The notes beneath the pieces are model-generated. The model saw only the letters and a list, made by a program, of their open reading frames with translations. It was not told where the DNA came from and made no database searches. 14,786 nucleotides of DNA from Kiritimatiellota bacterium (GTDB lineage: Bacteria; Verrucomicrobiota; Kiritimatiellia; RFP12; UBA1067). Position numbers and translations under genes: made by a program. Positions 1 to 6,447 of the stretch are shown piece after piece (positions within the stretch are counted from its first letter, which is position 1; each line of letters starts with the position of its first letter). The DNA lies in the NCBI GenBank assembly GCA_009777165.1, contig WRML01000017.1:1-14786 (forward strand), read 5' to 3'.

Positions 1-1
1 C

Positions 2-631
2 GTCGGCACTGTGGCATTTGCGCAGACCAAGTCGTTGGGCGGGTTGCTCGGCACGGCGGCGGAGGTGAAGACGGCGGTGAAGGGGTTGAACCCCGAGACG
101 GTCGCGAACCTCCAGGCGGCATATAATGGCGAGTCGAACGCCTCCGCCACATACACGGCGTTCGCGAAGAAAGCGGCGGAGGAGGGGTATCCGTCCGTCG
201 CGGCGCTGTTCAGGGCGGCATCGGCTTCAGAGGCGATTCACGCGAAGAAGTTCGCCGCCGTGTTGACGTCCGGCGATGTCGAGCCGAAGGCGACCGTCGG
301 GAAGCCCGAGGTGGGGACGACCGAGGAGAACCTGAAGGTTGCCATCGCGGGCGAGACGGCGGAGTCCAAGGAGATTTACCCGAAGGCGGGCGCGGCGGCA
401 ACCGCGAAGGGCGATGTCGCCGCCGCCAAGGCGTTTTCCAACGCGCTTGCGGCAGAGTCGAAGCACGCCCAGTTCTACACCGAGGCGGCGGCGAATCTCC
501 TGTCGTGGAAAGACGCGGGCAAAACGTTCCTCCTCTGCCCGACCTGCGGCTATACGATCTCGTCAGCCGATACGTTGAAGAACTGCCCGCTCTGCGGGGT
601 CGCGCGTGACGCGTTCGAGACGTTCAAGTGA
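2..631 (+). CDS. Rubrerythrin, probably exported, 5' end cut by window
   Basis: Rubrerythrins are diiron proteins that reduce hydrogen peroxide in anaerobes using electrons from a rubredoxin-like centre. Counting from the GTG at 11, the four-helix ferritin-like part shows E41 (followed by Y48), E74 with H77, E115 with E118, and E149 with H152, in the spacing expected for the diiron site. The C-terminus has a rubredoxin-type iron site with two Cys pairs, CPTCG (C176, C179) and CPLCG (C192, C195). The frame stays open to the left edge and reads VGT before the GTG, so the gene probably starts outside the window. The text VGTVAFA-QTKS looks like the end of a signal peptide with an A-F-A cleavage site. 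If so, the protein acts in the periplasm, which is unusual because most rubrerythrins are cytoplasmic. The family assignment is firm; export is inferred from about eight residues. Confidence 0.9.
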   Translation, partial: VGTVAFAQTKSLGGLLGTAAEVKTAVKGLNPETVANLQAAYNGESNASATYTAFAKKAAEEGYPSVAALFRAASASEAIHAKKFAAVLTSGDVEPKATVGKPEVGTTEENLKVAIAGETAESKEIYPKAGAAATAKGDVAAAKAFSNALAAESKHAQFYTEAAANLLSWKDAGKTFLLCPTCGYTISSADTLKNCPLCGVARDAFETFK

Positions 632-646
632 TGAGCGCATAACGTT

Positions 647-714
647 CTCACACAACGGTACGAAGGGCATCCTTTTTGTATTCTCCGGATGTGACCTTTG
701 TGCCGTTGTGTGAG
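647..714. repeat. 68-bp imperfect inverted repeat
   Basis: The outer arms CTCACACAACGG (647-658) and CCGTTGTGTGAG (703-714) pair perfectly over 12 bp. Pairing continues imperfectly inward through GAAGG/CCTTT and ATCC/GGAT to a loop near 673-686. The structure starts 15 bases after the rubrerythrin stop. No T-tract follows on either strand, so it is not a classical intrinsic terminator. It could protect the 3' end of the rubrerythrin mRNA, or be a copy of a small palindromic repeat family. Confidence 0.7.
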
Positions 715-816
715 GATTGAAGAATCACGGTGAAGAATCGCCTCCTTTTTCCTTGATGGGTGACGTGTTCTGTGTCATCATTTCTCATTTCGTTTTAAGA
801 GCCATAGGATGTAAAA

Positions 817-2253
817 ATGTGTGTTCCGCGAGTGTTGACGGTGTCGGGTGTGTTGATGTGTCTGTTGGGCGGTTGTGCGAACTGGCCGTCGGTGGGGCCG
901 GACTATGAGCCCAGCTCGTTCGCGGAAGGGGCCGGGCTTGCGGCCGCGCTGAAGGATGACGGGGCGGGAGGAGGAGATGTTGTGGGGAAACTGGCGGGCT
1001 GGTGGCGTGTGTTCGATGACCCGCAGTTGACGGCGCTGGTGGCACGCGCGCTGGCGGCGAACCGCGAGGTGACGGTCGCGGAAGCGAAGATTCGTGAGGC
1101 GCGGGCGAGACTCGTCATCGCTGGTGCGGGGGCCTTGCCGATGGTTGGAGTCGGGGGGAGCTATCAGCGTTACCAAACGAGTAAGAACAATTCCCCGTTC
1201 GTGAGGGTCGAGGGTGACCAGTTCCAGGCGGGGTTCGACGCGACATGGGAGATTGACCTTTTCGGTGGCACGCGGCGCAGGGTGGAGGCGGCGCAGGCGG
1301 GGCTGGAGGCGGTGGAGGCCGGGCGCGACGCGGTGTGGGTGTCGCTGGCGGCGGAGGTCGCGAACACCTACGTCGGCTACCGCACGGCGCAACAGCGGTT
1401 GCGCGTGGTGCGGGCGAACGCGGCGTTGCAGGAGGAGACGTACAGCCTGAACAAGTCGCGCGTGGAGTCTGGCCTCACGAGCGAGCTGCCGCTTCAGCAG
1501 TCGGTCTACAATCTCGAAAACACGCGCTCGCAGATCCCGCCGTTGGAGGCGGCACTCGAAAATTACGCGAACGCGCTGGCGTTGCTGGTGGGGGTGTTCC
1601 CCGGGGAACTGCATGGAGAGCTGGAGACAGAGCGGGATATCCCGTCGGCAGCGCGCTGGACGTTGGAGGCGATCCCGTCGGAGTGTGTGCGGATGCGGCC
1701 GGACGTACGGGTGGCGGAACGGCAAGTGGCGGTGGCGAGCGCGAACGTGGGCGTGGCAACGGCAGACCTGTACCCGAAGTTTTCATTGCTGGGATCGATC
1801 GGGTTGGGGTCGGTCAAGGCGGCGGATGTGTTGAGCGGCGACAGCGTGATGTACAGCCTGGGGCCTCAGGTGTCGTGGCCGATTTTCCGGGGCGGGTCCA
1901 TCCGTAATAACATCAGGGCGCAAACCGCAGTGCAGGAACAGGCGTTGGCGGGATACGAACAGACGGTGCTGAACGCGGTGAGCGATGTGCGGAATGTGCT
2001 GATGGCGTATGACCGCGAATATACGCGTTACGAGAACCTGACCTCGGCCGTTGAGGCGGCGCAGCAGGCGATGACGCTTTCGGAGGAGCTTTACAGGAGT
2101 GGGCTGACCGATTTCTACAATGTCCTTGAGGCGCAACGCTCGGTGATGGCGCTTCAGGAGGGTCTGGTCGTCTCGCGCGGGACCATCTCGCAGCATCTCG
2201 TGAGTCTCTACAAAGCGTTGGGCGGCGGCTGGCAGGGTGTCGCTGAGGAGTGA
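817..2253 (+). CDS. NodT/TolC-family outer-membrane efflux lipoprotein
   Basis: This is the outer-membrane channel of tripartite (RND-type) efflux or secretion systems. It forms a trimeric beta-barrel with a periplasmic alpha-helical tunnel. The N-terminus is a lipoprotein signal with lipobox LGGC and lipidated C20, followed by VGPDYEP, a hallmark of the NodT subfamily. Two OEP repeats follow, roughly residues 70-255 and 285-470, with typical segments such as ADLYPKFSLLGSIGLG and a C-terminal region ending in SLYKALGGGW. The length of 478 residues is normal and complete. ATG at 817 is chosen because it gives the signal peptide; a weak AGGAT lies 8 bases upstream. No periplasmic adaptor or inner-membrane pump gene is next to it, so its partners must lie elsewhere, or it is an orphan channel. 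The substrate cannot be told from sequence. Confidence 0.93.
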   Translation: MCVPRVLTVSGVLMCLLGGCANWPSVGPDYEPSSFAEGAGLAAALKDDGAGGGDVVGKLAGWWRVFDDPQLTALVARALAANREVTVAEAKIREARARLVIAGAGALPMVGVGGSYQRYQTSKNNSPFVRVEGDQFQAGFDATWEIDLFGGTRRRVEAAQAGLEAVEAGRDAVWVSLAAEVANTYVGYRTAQQRLRVVRANAALQEETYSLNKSRVESGLTSELPLQQSVYNLENTRSQIPPLEAALENYANALALLVGVFPGELHGELETERDIPSAARWTLEAIPSECVRMRPDVRVAERQVAVASANVGVATADLYPKFSLLGSIGLGSVKAADVLSGDSVMYSLGPQVSWPIFRGGSIRNNIRAQTAVQEQALAGYEQTVLNAVSDVRNVLMAYDREYTRYENLTSAVEAAQQAMTLSEELYRSGLTDFYNVLEAQRSVMALQEGLVVSRGTISQHLVSLYKALGGGWQGVAEE

Positions 2254-2268
2254 AAACGGAGGATTGAT

Positions 2269-2340
2269 GTGGTCATCGAATGATGCGAATAAAACGAATA
2301 TGAAAAACATTCGCGAACAGTCGTGTCATTCGATGACACC
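2269..2340. promoter_or_regulatory. Two mirror-image dyads, possible operator pair or hairpin
   Basis: GTCATCGAATGA (2272-2283) is the exact reverse complement of TCATTCGATGAC (2326-2337). Each arm is itself a short dyad with arms TCAT and ATGA. The right one extends to GTGTCA-TTCGA-TGACAC (2323-2339). Inside, GCGAAT (2285-2290) pairs with ATTCGC (2309-2314). The element could fold into one long hairpin between the efflux gene and the next gene, or be two binding sites for one dimeric regulator. A poor -35-like TTGATG at 2264-2269 lies just before the left dyad. No T-tract follows, so termination is less likely. Confidence 0.55.
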
Positions 2341-2364
2341 ATGAAACGGGGGTCAACAAAAAAG

Positions 2365-2371
2365 AAGGAGG
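2365..2371 (+). promoter_or_regulatory. Strong Shine-Dalgarno for the UroD-family gene
   Basis: AAGGAGG stands 7 bases before the ATG at 2379 and fixes that start. It is the strongest ribosome binding site in the window, suggesting efficient translation of the downstream gene. Confidence 0.85.
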
Positions 2372-2378
2372 TTAGGAC

Positions 2379-3401
2379 ATGAACATGACGAGATGGTTTG
2401 AGGACATCAGGAAATCACCCGCGAAAAAGGCGATGCCGATTTTGTCGTTCCCGTCCATCCAGTTACTGGGGATCGGGGTCAAGGAGTTGATCTCCGACAG
2501 CGACCTGTTGGCGCGGGGGATGAAGGCGGTGGCGGACCGCGTGGATGCCGCCGCCTCGCTGAGCATGATGGACCTGTCTGTGGAGGCACATGCGTTCGGT
2601 TCCGAGATCCGCATTTTCGACGACGAGATTCCCACGGTTATCGGGCATATCCTCTCGACAGCGGAACAGGCGGATGCGCTGGCGGTTCCCGCCGTCGGCG
2701 CGGGTCGCACGGGGCTGTACATCGAGGCTATCAGCAAGGCCCACGCGTTGATTACCGACCGCCCCGTGTTCGCCGGCGTCATCGGGCCGTTCTCGCTTGC
2801 GGGGCGTCTGCTCGATGTGACCGAGGCGATGATGTACTGTTACGATGCGCCCGAGATGGTGCATACGGTCCTGGACAAGGTGACCCAATTCTCCACCGCC
2901 TACATCAACGCGTACAAGGCCGCGGGCGCAAACGGCGTGGTCATCGCCGAGCCGCTGGCGGGGCTGCTCTCCCCCGCGCTGAACGAGGAATTTTCCGCGC
3001 ATTACGTCAAGCGGATCGTGGATGCCGTCCAGACCGACGATTTCGCCGTGGTTTATCACAACTGCGGTGGCGGCACGCCCAAGATGGTCGAGGCGATTTC
3101 CGCCATTGGCGCGAGGGCCTACCATTTCGGCAATGCGATAGACATGGCGGAAATGCTGTCGCTGTTCCCCCCGGATATTGTCGTCATGGGCAACGTGGAC
3201 CCGTCGAGTCAATTCAGGAACGGCACGCCGGAGTCCATCCGCGAGGTCACGCTCGACCTGCTCGGCAGATGCCACCGCCATCCGAACTTCGTCATCTCGT
3301 CGGGCTGTGACATCCCGCCCAAGTCCAGTTGGGCGAACATTGACGCCTTCTTCGCCACTGTCGCCGAGTTTTACAGGGATCACGAATTCGGTAACCCATG
3401 A
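2379..3401 (+). CDS. UroD/MtaA/CmuA-family protein, probable corrinoid-linked methyltransferase
   Basis: The protein belongs to the uroporphyrinogen decarboxylase superfamily, on the MtaA/CmuA side. Members are zinc enzymes that move methyl groups to or from a corrinoid protein. The TIM-barrel text is continuous over 340 residues. Zinc-site candidates are visible as H227-x-C229 in the segment HNCGGG and C310 in SSGCDIPP, the H-x-C...C pattern of the methyltransferases. True UroD lacks these and carries an N-terminal arginine motif not seen here. Other conserved text includes IAEPLAG (189-195) and GNVDP (271-275). No corrinoid-binding protein, activator or substrate-specific methyltransferase lies alongside, so substrate and acceptor are unknown. 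A heme role is unlikely. The family call is firm; the methyltransferase reaction is inferred from the zinc motif. Confidence 0.9.
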   Translation: MNMTRWFEDIRKSPAKKAMPILSFPSIQLLGIGVKELISDSDLLARGMKAVADRVDAAASLSMMDLSVEAHAFGSEIRIFDDEIPTVIGHILSTAEQADALAVPAVGAGRTGLYIEAISKAHALITDRPVFAGVIGPFSLAGRLLDVTEAMMYCYDAPEMVHTVLDKVTQFSTAYINAYKAAGANGVVIAEPLAGLLSPALNEEFSAHYVKRIVDAVQTDDFAVVYHNCGGGTPKMVEAISAIGARAYHFGNAIDMAEMLSLFPPDIVVMGNVDPSSQFRNGTPESIREVTLDLLGRCHRHPNFVISSGCDIPPKSSWANIDAFFATVAEFYRDHEFGNP

Positions 3402-3433
3402 CCCTCCCCATCTGACTTGTAGACGAAAAATGA

Positions 3434-3487
3434 GAATCCGTTGCGGATTCGATTTCGGATTCTTGTAATTTTTCTTGTAATTTTTTT
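3434..3487 (+). terminator. Terminator-like hairpin with tandem T-rich repeats
   Basis: GAATCCG-TTG-CGGATTC (3434-3450) forms a 7-bp hairpin 32 bases after the UroD-family stop. A second CGGATTC at 3456-3462 could pair with the same left arm. It is followed by an exact 12-bp tandem repeat TTCTTGTAATTT (3460-3471 and 3472-3483) ending in a run of seven Ts at 3481-3487. The T-run sits farther from the hairpin than in a classic intrinsic terminator, so this is a probable rather than certain call. Confidence 0.5.
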
Positions 3488-3568
3488 GCCAATGGGGCTT
3501 GTTTTACTGCGCGTGAAGGTGTAAACTTTTGACCAAAGCGTATGCTTTTTGAAGGCATTGCATATCAA

Positions 3569-3574
3569 AAGGAG
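3569..3574 (+). promoter_or_regulatory. Shine-Dalgarno that sets the start at 3581
   Basis: AAGGAG lies 6 bases before the ATG at 3581. An in-frame ATG at 3542 has no such site and would put 13 polar residues before the signal peptide, so 3581 is the better start. Confidence 0.8.
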
Positions 3575-3580
3575 TACAAC

Positions 3581-5233
3581 ATGAAACGATTGGTTTTGGT
3601 CGGATGTCTCTTCGGGTTTTCTGCGCACATGGAAGCGGCGACACTCTTTGAGGAGGATTTTTCGGGATGTGTCGCGCCGTGGACAAATATTTCAACGGCG
3701 ACAAACGGGGTTTCAAACAATGATGCTATTTCGAACTTTGCGGGTGTCGGGCTAACGGGCTGGACAGGCGACCGCGTGTTTTGCGCATTCGCGACCAATG
3801 CCGTCACGGGGGACACAAACTATATGGTACGGGTCGGCACGGGGAGTATCTTGGGATGGATACAGACCTCGCCCATGAACCTGTCGGGCGGCGGAGGCGA
3901 TTTCACCGTGACGTTCCGCGCGGGGGCGTGGGATAATGCAAACGAAAGGACAAATCTGGTGGTGGAGCTTGTTACTCACATGGGCACCATCCCACTGGAT
4001 ACAGTGGTCTTGTCGAAAACAGAGATGAAAACCTACATCGTCAATGGGACGGGCGGAACAGTGAACGCATCCATCCGTTTTGTTGCACCAGGACCAGGTA
4101 CTTCAAACGGTAACCGTTTCTTCCTCGATGACGTGTGCGTCACGGGTGAACCCAGCACGCTGGACATCAGCGTTGCGCCGAAAACGGAAACGGTCTTTGC
4201 GGGCGAAGCGGTGTCGGCGGTGGTGACGGCGACGGACTTGGGCAACCCCATCTTGACGGAGGTCGAGGACACGAACATCCCCCCGGGTAACCCGTACTCA
4301 TTCGACGGGAAGAATTTCAGTTGGACACCGCTGGTGACGGGTGCGTTCTGGATACGGTTCGCGGCGACTAACAGTACGGACAAGGCGAGCGACACGTTGA
4401 ACATCACGGTCAACCTGCCCACGCCAAACACCCCGACGGTCAAGACAACACCAGGCTCGATCTACCTCTCGTGGGACCCCGTGCCGGGGGCGACGGGTTA
4501 CTCGGTGCAGGTGTACAAGCTTGCAACGGAGATTGAACGGTATGCCGAGGATTTCCTTAACTGCACGAATATAGGGTCAAACGTGTCGTCAACGACAATC
4601 GGGATTGCAAACAACACGGCCATCGCCAATTTCTCAAGTGTCGGGTTGGATGGATGGGTCGGTTACTCTGCCTTTTGCGCCTATGCGAGCAACATGGTGA
4701 ACAACGTCACAAACTATATGGTGAAATTTGGCTCGACAAGTGCCTACGGGTGGATACAGACCCCACCCTGGGATTTGTCGGAGAATGACGGCGAATGTAC
4801 CCTGACGTTCCGTGCCGGGAAATGGAGGAATGACAGGGGGAGCATGGATGTTCTGCACATCACGGACAACGGCGCGACAACGAACACGTTGCAACAGATT
4901 ACGGGGATGTCGGATATTACGATGACAAAATATACGGTCGCCGTAACCAACGGAACGGGAAGTTCGATGATTTGTTTCACGTCGGACACGCCTGGAAGTA
5001 ACAGCAACCGTTTCTTCCTCGACGATGTGCGGCTGTTCTACGTGGCGGCGGCGAAAATCGAAATCCCCTCCAACCAGATTGTCATTGACGGGACCATCGC
5101 GCGGGCCTTCGGGCTCCCGGAAAGGTCGGAGTACCTCTGTACCGTGACGGCGACGGATGATAACAATGCGGAGGCGGTCTCGCCGGAAGTCCCGGCGCGG
5201 ACGACGGCATCAACGCTGATTGTCGTACGTTAA
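3581..5233 (+). CDS. Secreted protein with two jelly-roll-like modules, Ig-like and FN3 domains
   Basis: The 550-residue product begins with a type I signal peptide (MKR, hydrophobic stretch, cleavage near A19/A20). Module A (about 21-189) and module B (about 317-487) are homologous: both run from an E-D-F segment through NYMV, GWIQT-P, LTFRAG or VTFRAG and end in NRFFLDDV. Their strand pattern fits a jelly-roll/cleaved-adhesin-type fold used for binding glycans or surfaces. Between them lie an Ig-like domain (about 195-285) and the first half of an FN3 domain (IYLSWDPVPGATGYSVQVY). The matching second FN3 half (about 495-545, with YLCTVTATDDNNAEAVSP) comes after module B, so module B seems nested in the FN3 fold. 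No catalytic motif is recognised. Eight bases separate its stop from the nuclease-family gene, so the two are probably co-expressed and work together outside the cytoplasm. Function beyond binding is not established. Confidence 0.8.
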   Translation: MKRLVLVGCLFGFSAHMEAATLFEEDFSGCVAPWTNISTATNGVSNNDAISNFAGVGLTGWTGDRVFCAFATNAVTGDTNYMVRVGTGSILGWIQTSPMNLSGGGGDFTVTFRAGAWDNANERTNLVVELVTHMGTIPLDTVVLSKTEMKTYIVNGTGGTVNASIRFVAPGPGTSNGNRFFLDDVCVTGEPSTLDISVAPKTETVFAGEAVSAVVTATDLGNPILTEVEDTNIPPGNPYSFDGKNFSWTPLVTGAFWIRFAATNSTDKASDTLNITVNLPTPNTPTVKTTPGSIYLSWDPVPGATGYSVQVYKLATEIERYAEDFLNCTNIGSNVSSTTIGIANNTAIANFSSVGLDGWVGYSAFCAYASNMVNNVTNYMVKFGSTSAYGWIQTPPWDLSENDGECTLTFRAGKWRNDRGSMDVLHITDNGATTNTLQQITGMSDITMTKYTVAVTNGTGSSMICFTSDTPGSNSNRFFLDDVRLFYVAAAKIEIPSNQIVIDGTIARAFGLPERSEYLCTVTATDDNNAEAVSPEVPARTTASTLIVVR

Positions 5234-5239
5234 GGGTGG
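5232..5239 (+). promoter_or_regulatory. Shine-Dalgarno overlapping the upstream stop codon
   Basis: AAGGGTGG begins within the TAA of the preceding gene and serves the ATG at 5242 (or 5245). The overlap suggests translational coupling of the secreted protein and the nuclease-family lipoprotein. GTG codons at 5236 and 5239 lie in frame but inside this site, so they are unlikely starts. Confidence 0.6.
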
Positions 5240-5241
5240 TG

Positions 5242-6345
5242 ATGATGACACGGACAATGTTTTTCAGGTGTGTCGGGCGGGTCGCCCTCTGTGTCACAGC
5301 AGGGTGGCTGTGCGGTTGTGGGCGGGACGGTGCGGTTACGGCAGACGTGCCCTTCATGGCCACCGCCTCCACGCTGCGTGTGGCGACATGGAATGTGGAG
5401 AACCTGTTCGATGCGGACGACGACCCCCTCAATCCCGGGGACGACGAGTTCACGCCAAACGGGTTGCAGCAGTGGACAGGGGAGATTTACCGCCTCAAAC
5501 TCGATCACCTCGCCGAGCTCATCGCAGAGATGCAACCCGACATCATCGGTCTTGCGGAGGTCGAGAACCGCCGCGTCCTCGAAGACCTGCGCGAGACGCT
5601 GGCGACCGCCCACGGCTACCACCTGCCGGAGATCATCCACCGCGAGGGGAACGACTTCCGTGGGATTGAGGTCGCCCTGCTTTCCAAGTATAAGCCGACG
5701 GACACCCGCTGGCTGACCGGCAACCCCGCGGGGCGCGAGATGATCTGTGCGACGTTCTCGACGGGCGCGTCCGAACTGATAATCATCATGTGCCACTGGA
5801 AATCGAAGCTGATCCCGGCTGGGATGACCGAGAAAGACACCGACAACATCCGCGCCCGCGAGGCGCGCGTCGCCCGTCGCGCGGTCGAGCGGAAGTTACG
5901 CAAAAACCCCGATGCGGCAATCATCGTGATGGGAGATTTCAACGACAACGTCACCTCGCCTATCCTGACCGTCGACGGCGGGCTGCTCACCTCGCGTGAC
6001 GCGCTCAAAACAAACCCGCTCTGCCTCTACAACCTCTCCGCCGGTCTCCCAGAGTCCGAACGCGGTACCTTTTACTACTACACGGGAAAAATGTGGAACA
6101 CTCTCGACAGTATCAGTGTGTCGCAGGGTCTGCTTGATGTCGGCGTGGATACCTGGACTGTCCAGGAGGGTTCATATCGTGTCTTCAAGTATCCCGCGCA
6201 CTTGGGTAAAGACAACACGCCGAAGTCCTTCCGCCTCGTCCGCCCGAAAGACCGCGAGAGCTACTACATCTACGGCTACTCCGATCACTTCCCCGTGATG
6301 GTTACGTTGGAGCGTTCAAGCGAAGTCATCCCCGGCAAGCCGTGA
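5242..6345 (+). CDS. Endonuclease/exonuclease/phosphatase-family lipoprotein
   Basis: Members of this family are Mg-dependent phosphodiesterases that cut DNA or RNA, or remove phosphate from lipids and sugars. All hallmark motifs are visible (numbers from the GTG at 5236; subtract two for the ATG at 5242): WNVENLFD with N53 and E55, GLAEVEN with E108, catalytic H187 in CHWKS, GDFND with D234 and N236, and the terminal SDH with D350 and H351. The N-terminus has a hydrophobic segment ending LCGC, read as a lipobox with lipidated C28, so the enzyme is probably anchored facing the periplasm or cell surface. The WNVENLFD form is common among predicted extracellular nucleases of gut bacteria, so DNA or RNA scavenging is the first guess. 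The start could also be 5245. It forms a two-gene unit with the upstream secreted binding protein. Confidence 0.9.
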   Translation: MMTRTMFFRCVGRVALCVTAGWLCGCGRDGAVTADVPFMATASTLRVATWNVENLFDADDDPLNPGDDEFTPNGLQQWTGEIYRLKLDHLAELIAEMQPDIIGLAEVENRRVLEDLRETLATAHGYHLPEIIHREGNDFRGIEVALLSKYKPTDTRWLTGNPAGREMICATFSTGASELIIIMCHWKSKLIPAGMTEKDTDNIRAREARVARRAVERKLRKNPDAAIIVMGDFNDNVTSPILTVDGGLLTSRDALKTNPLCLYNLSAGLPESERGTFYYYTGKMWNTLDSISVSQGLLDVGVDTWTVQEGSYRVFKYPAHLGKDNTPKSFRLVRPKDRESYYIYGYSDHFPVMVTLERSSEVIPGKP

Positions 6346-6384
6346 TCTGGGAATCCGGTGCCTGAAAACGCCTATGGTTTTGGC

Positions 6385-6414
6385 TTGTCGAAGGTACCTT
6401 CGAAAGAATATACT
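6385..6414 (+). promoter_or_regulatory. Promoter with perfect 16-bp operator-like palindrome
   Basis: A -35-like TTGTCG (6385-6390) and a -10-like TATACT (6409-6414) are 18 bases apart. Nearly the whole spacer is the perfect palindrome TCGAAGGTACCTTCGA (6388-6403), which also covers half of the -35 box. Transcription would start near 6421, about 27 bases before the ATG at 6448. A dimeric repressor bound there would block RNA polymerase. No regulator gene is next to it. Confidence 0.65.
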
Positions 6415-6436
6415 TGAAACCTCATTTTGCCCGTAG

Positions 6437-6442
6437 AAGGAG
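6437..6442 (+). promoter_or_regulatory. Shine-Dalgarno that sets the start at 6448
   Basis: AAGGAG stands 5 bases before the ATG at 6448. An in-frame TTG at 6427 lies upstream of this site and is rejected as a start. Confidence 0.85.
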
Positions 6443-6447
6443 AACGT

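Noticed and set aside
753..781. Promoter TTGATG and CATCAT before the efflux gene
   Set aside because: Spacing of 17 is right, but the -10 match is poor; too weak to list.
778..1725. Long minus-strand open frame opposite the efflux gene
   Set aside because: It is Arg/His/Pro-rich with no family features, as expected for the complement of a GC-rich gene; the plus strand encodes a clear NodT-family protein.
3529..3565. Promoter starting from TTGACC before the secreted-protein gene
   Set aside because: The -35 is good but no -10 lies at acceptable spacing; the nearest AT-rich hexamer is 25 bases away.
6427..6447. TTG start for the helicase-nuclease gene
   Set aside because: The Shine-Dalgarno AAGGAG at 6437-6442 lies downstream of it and points to the ATG at 6448.
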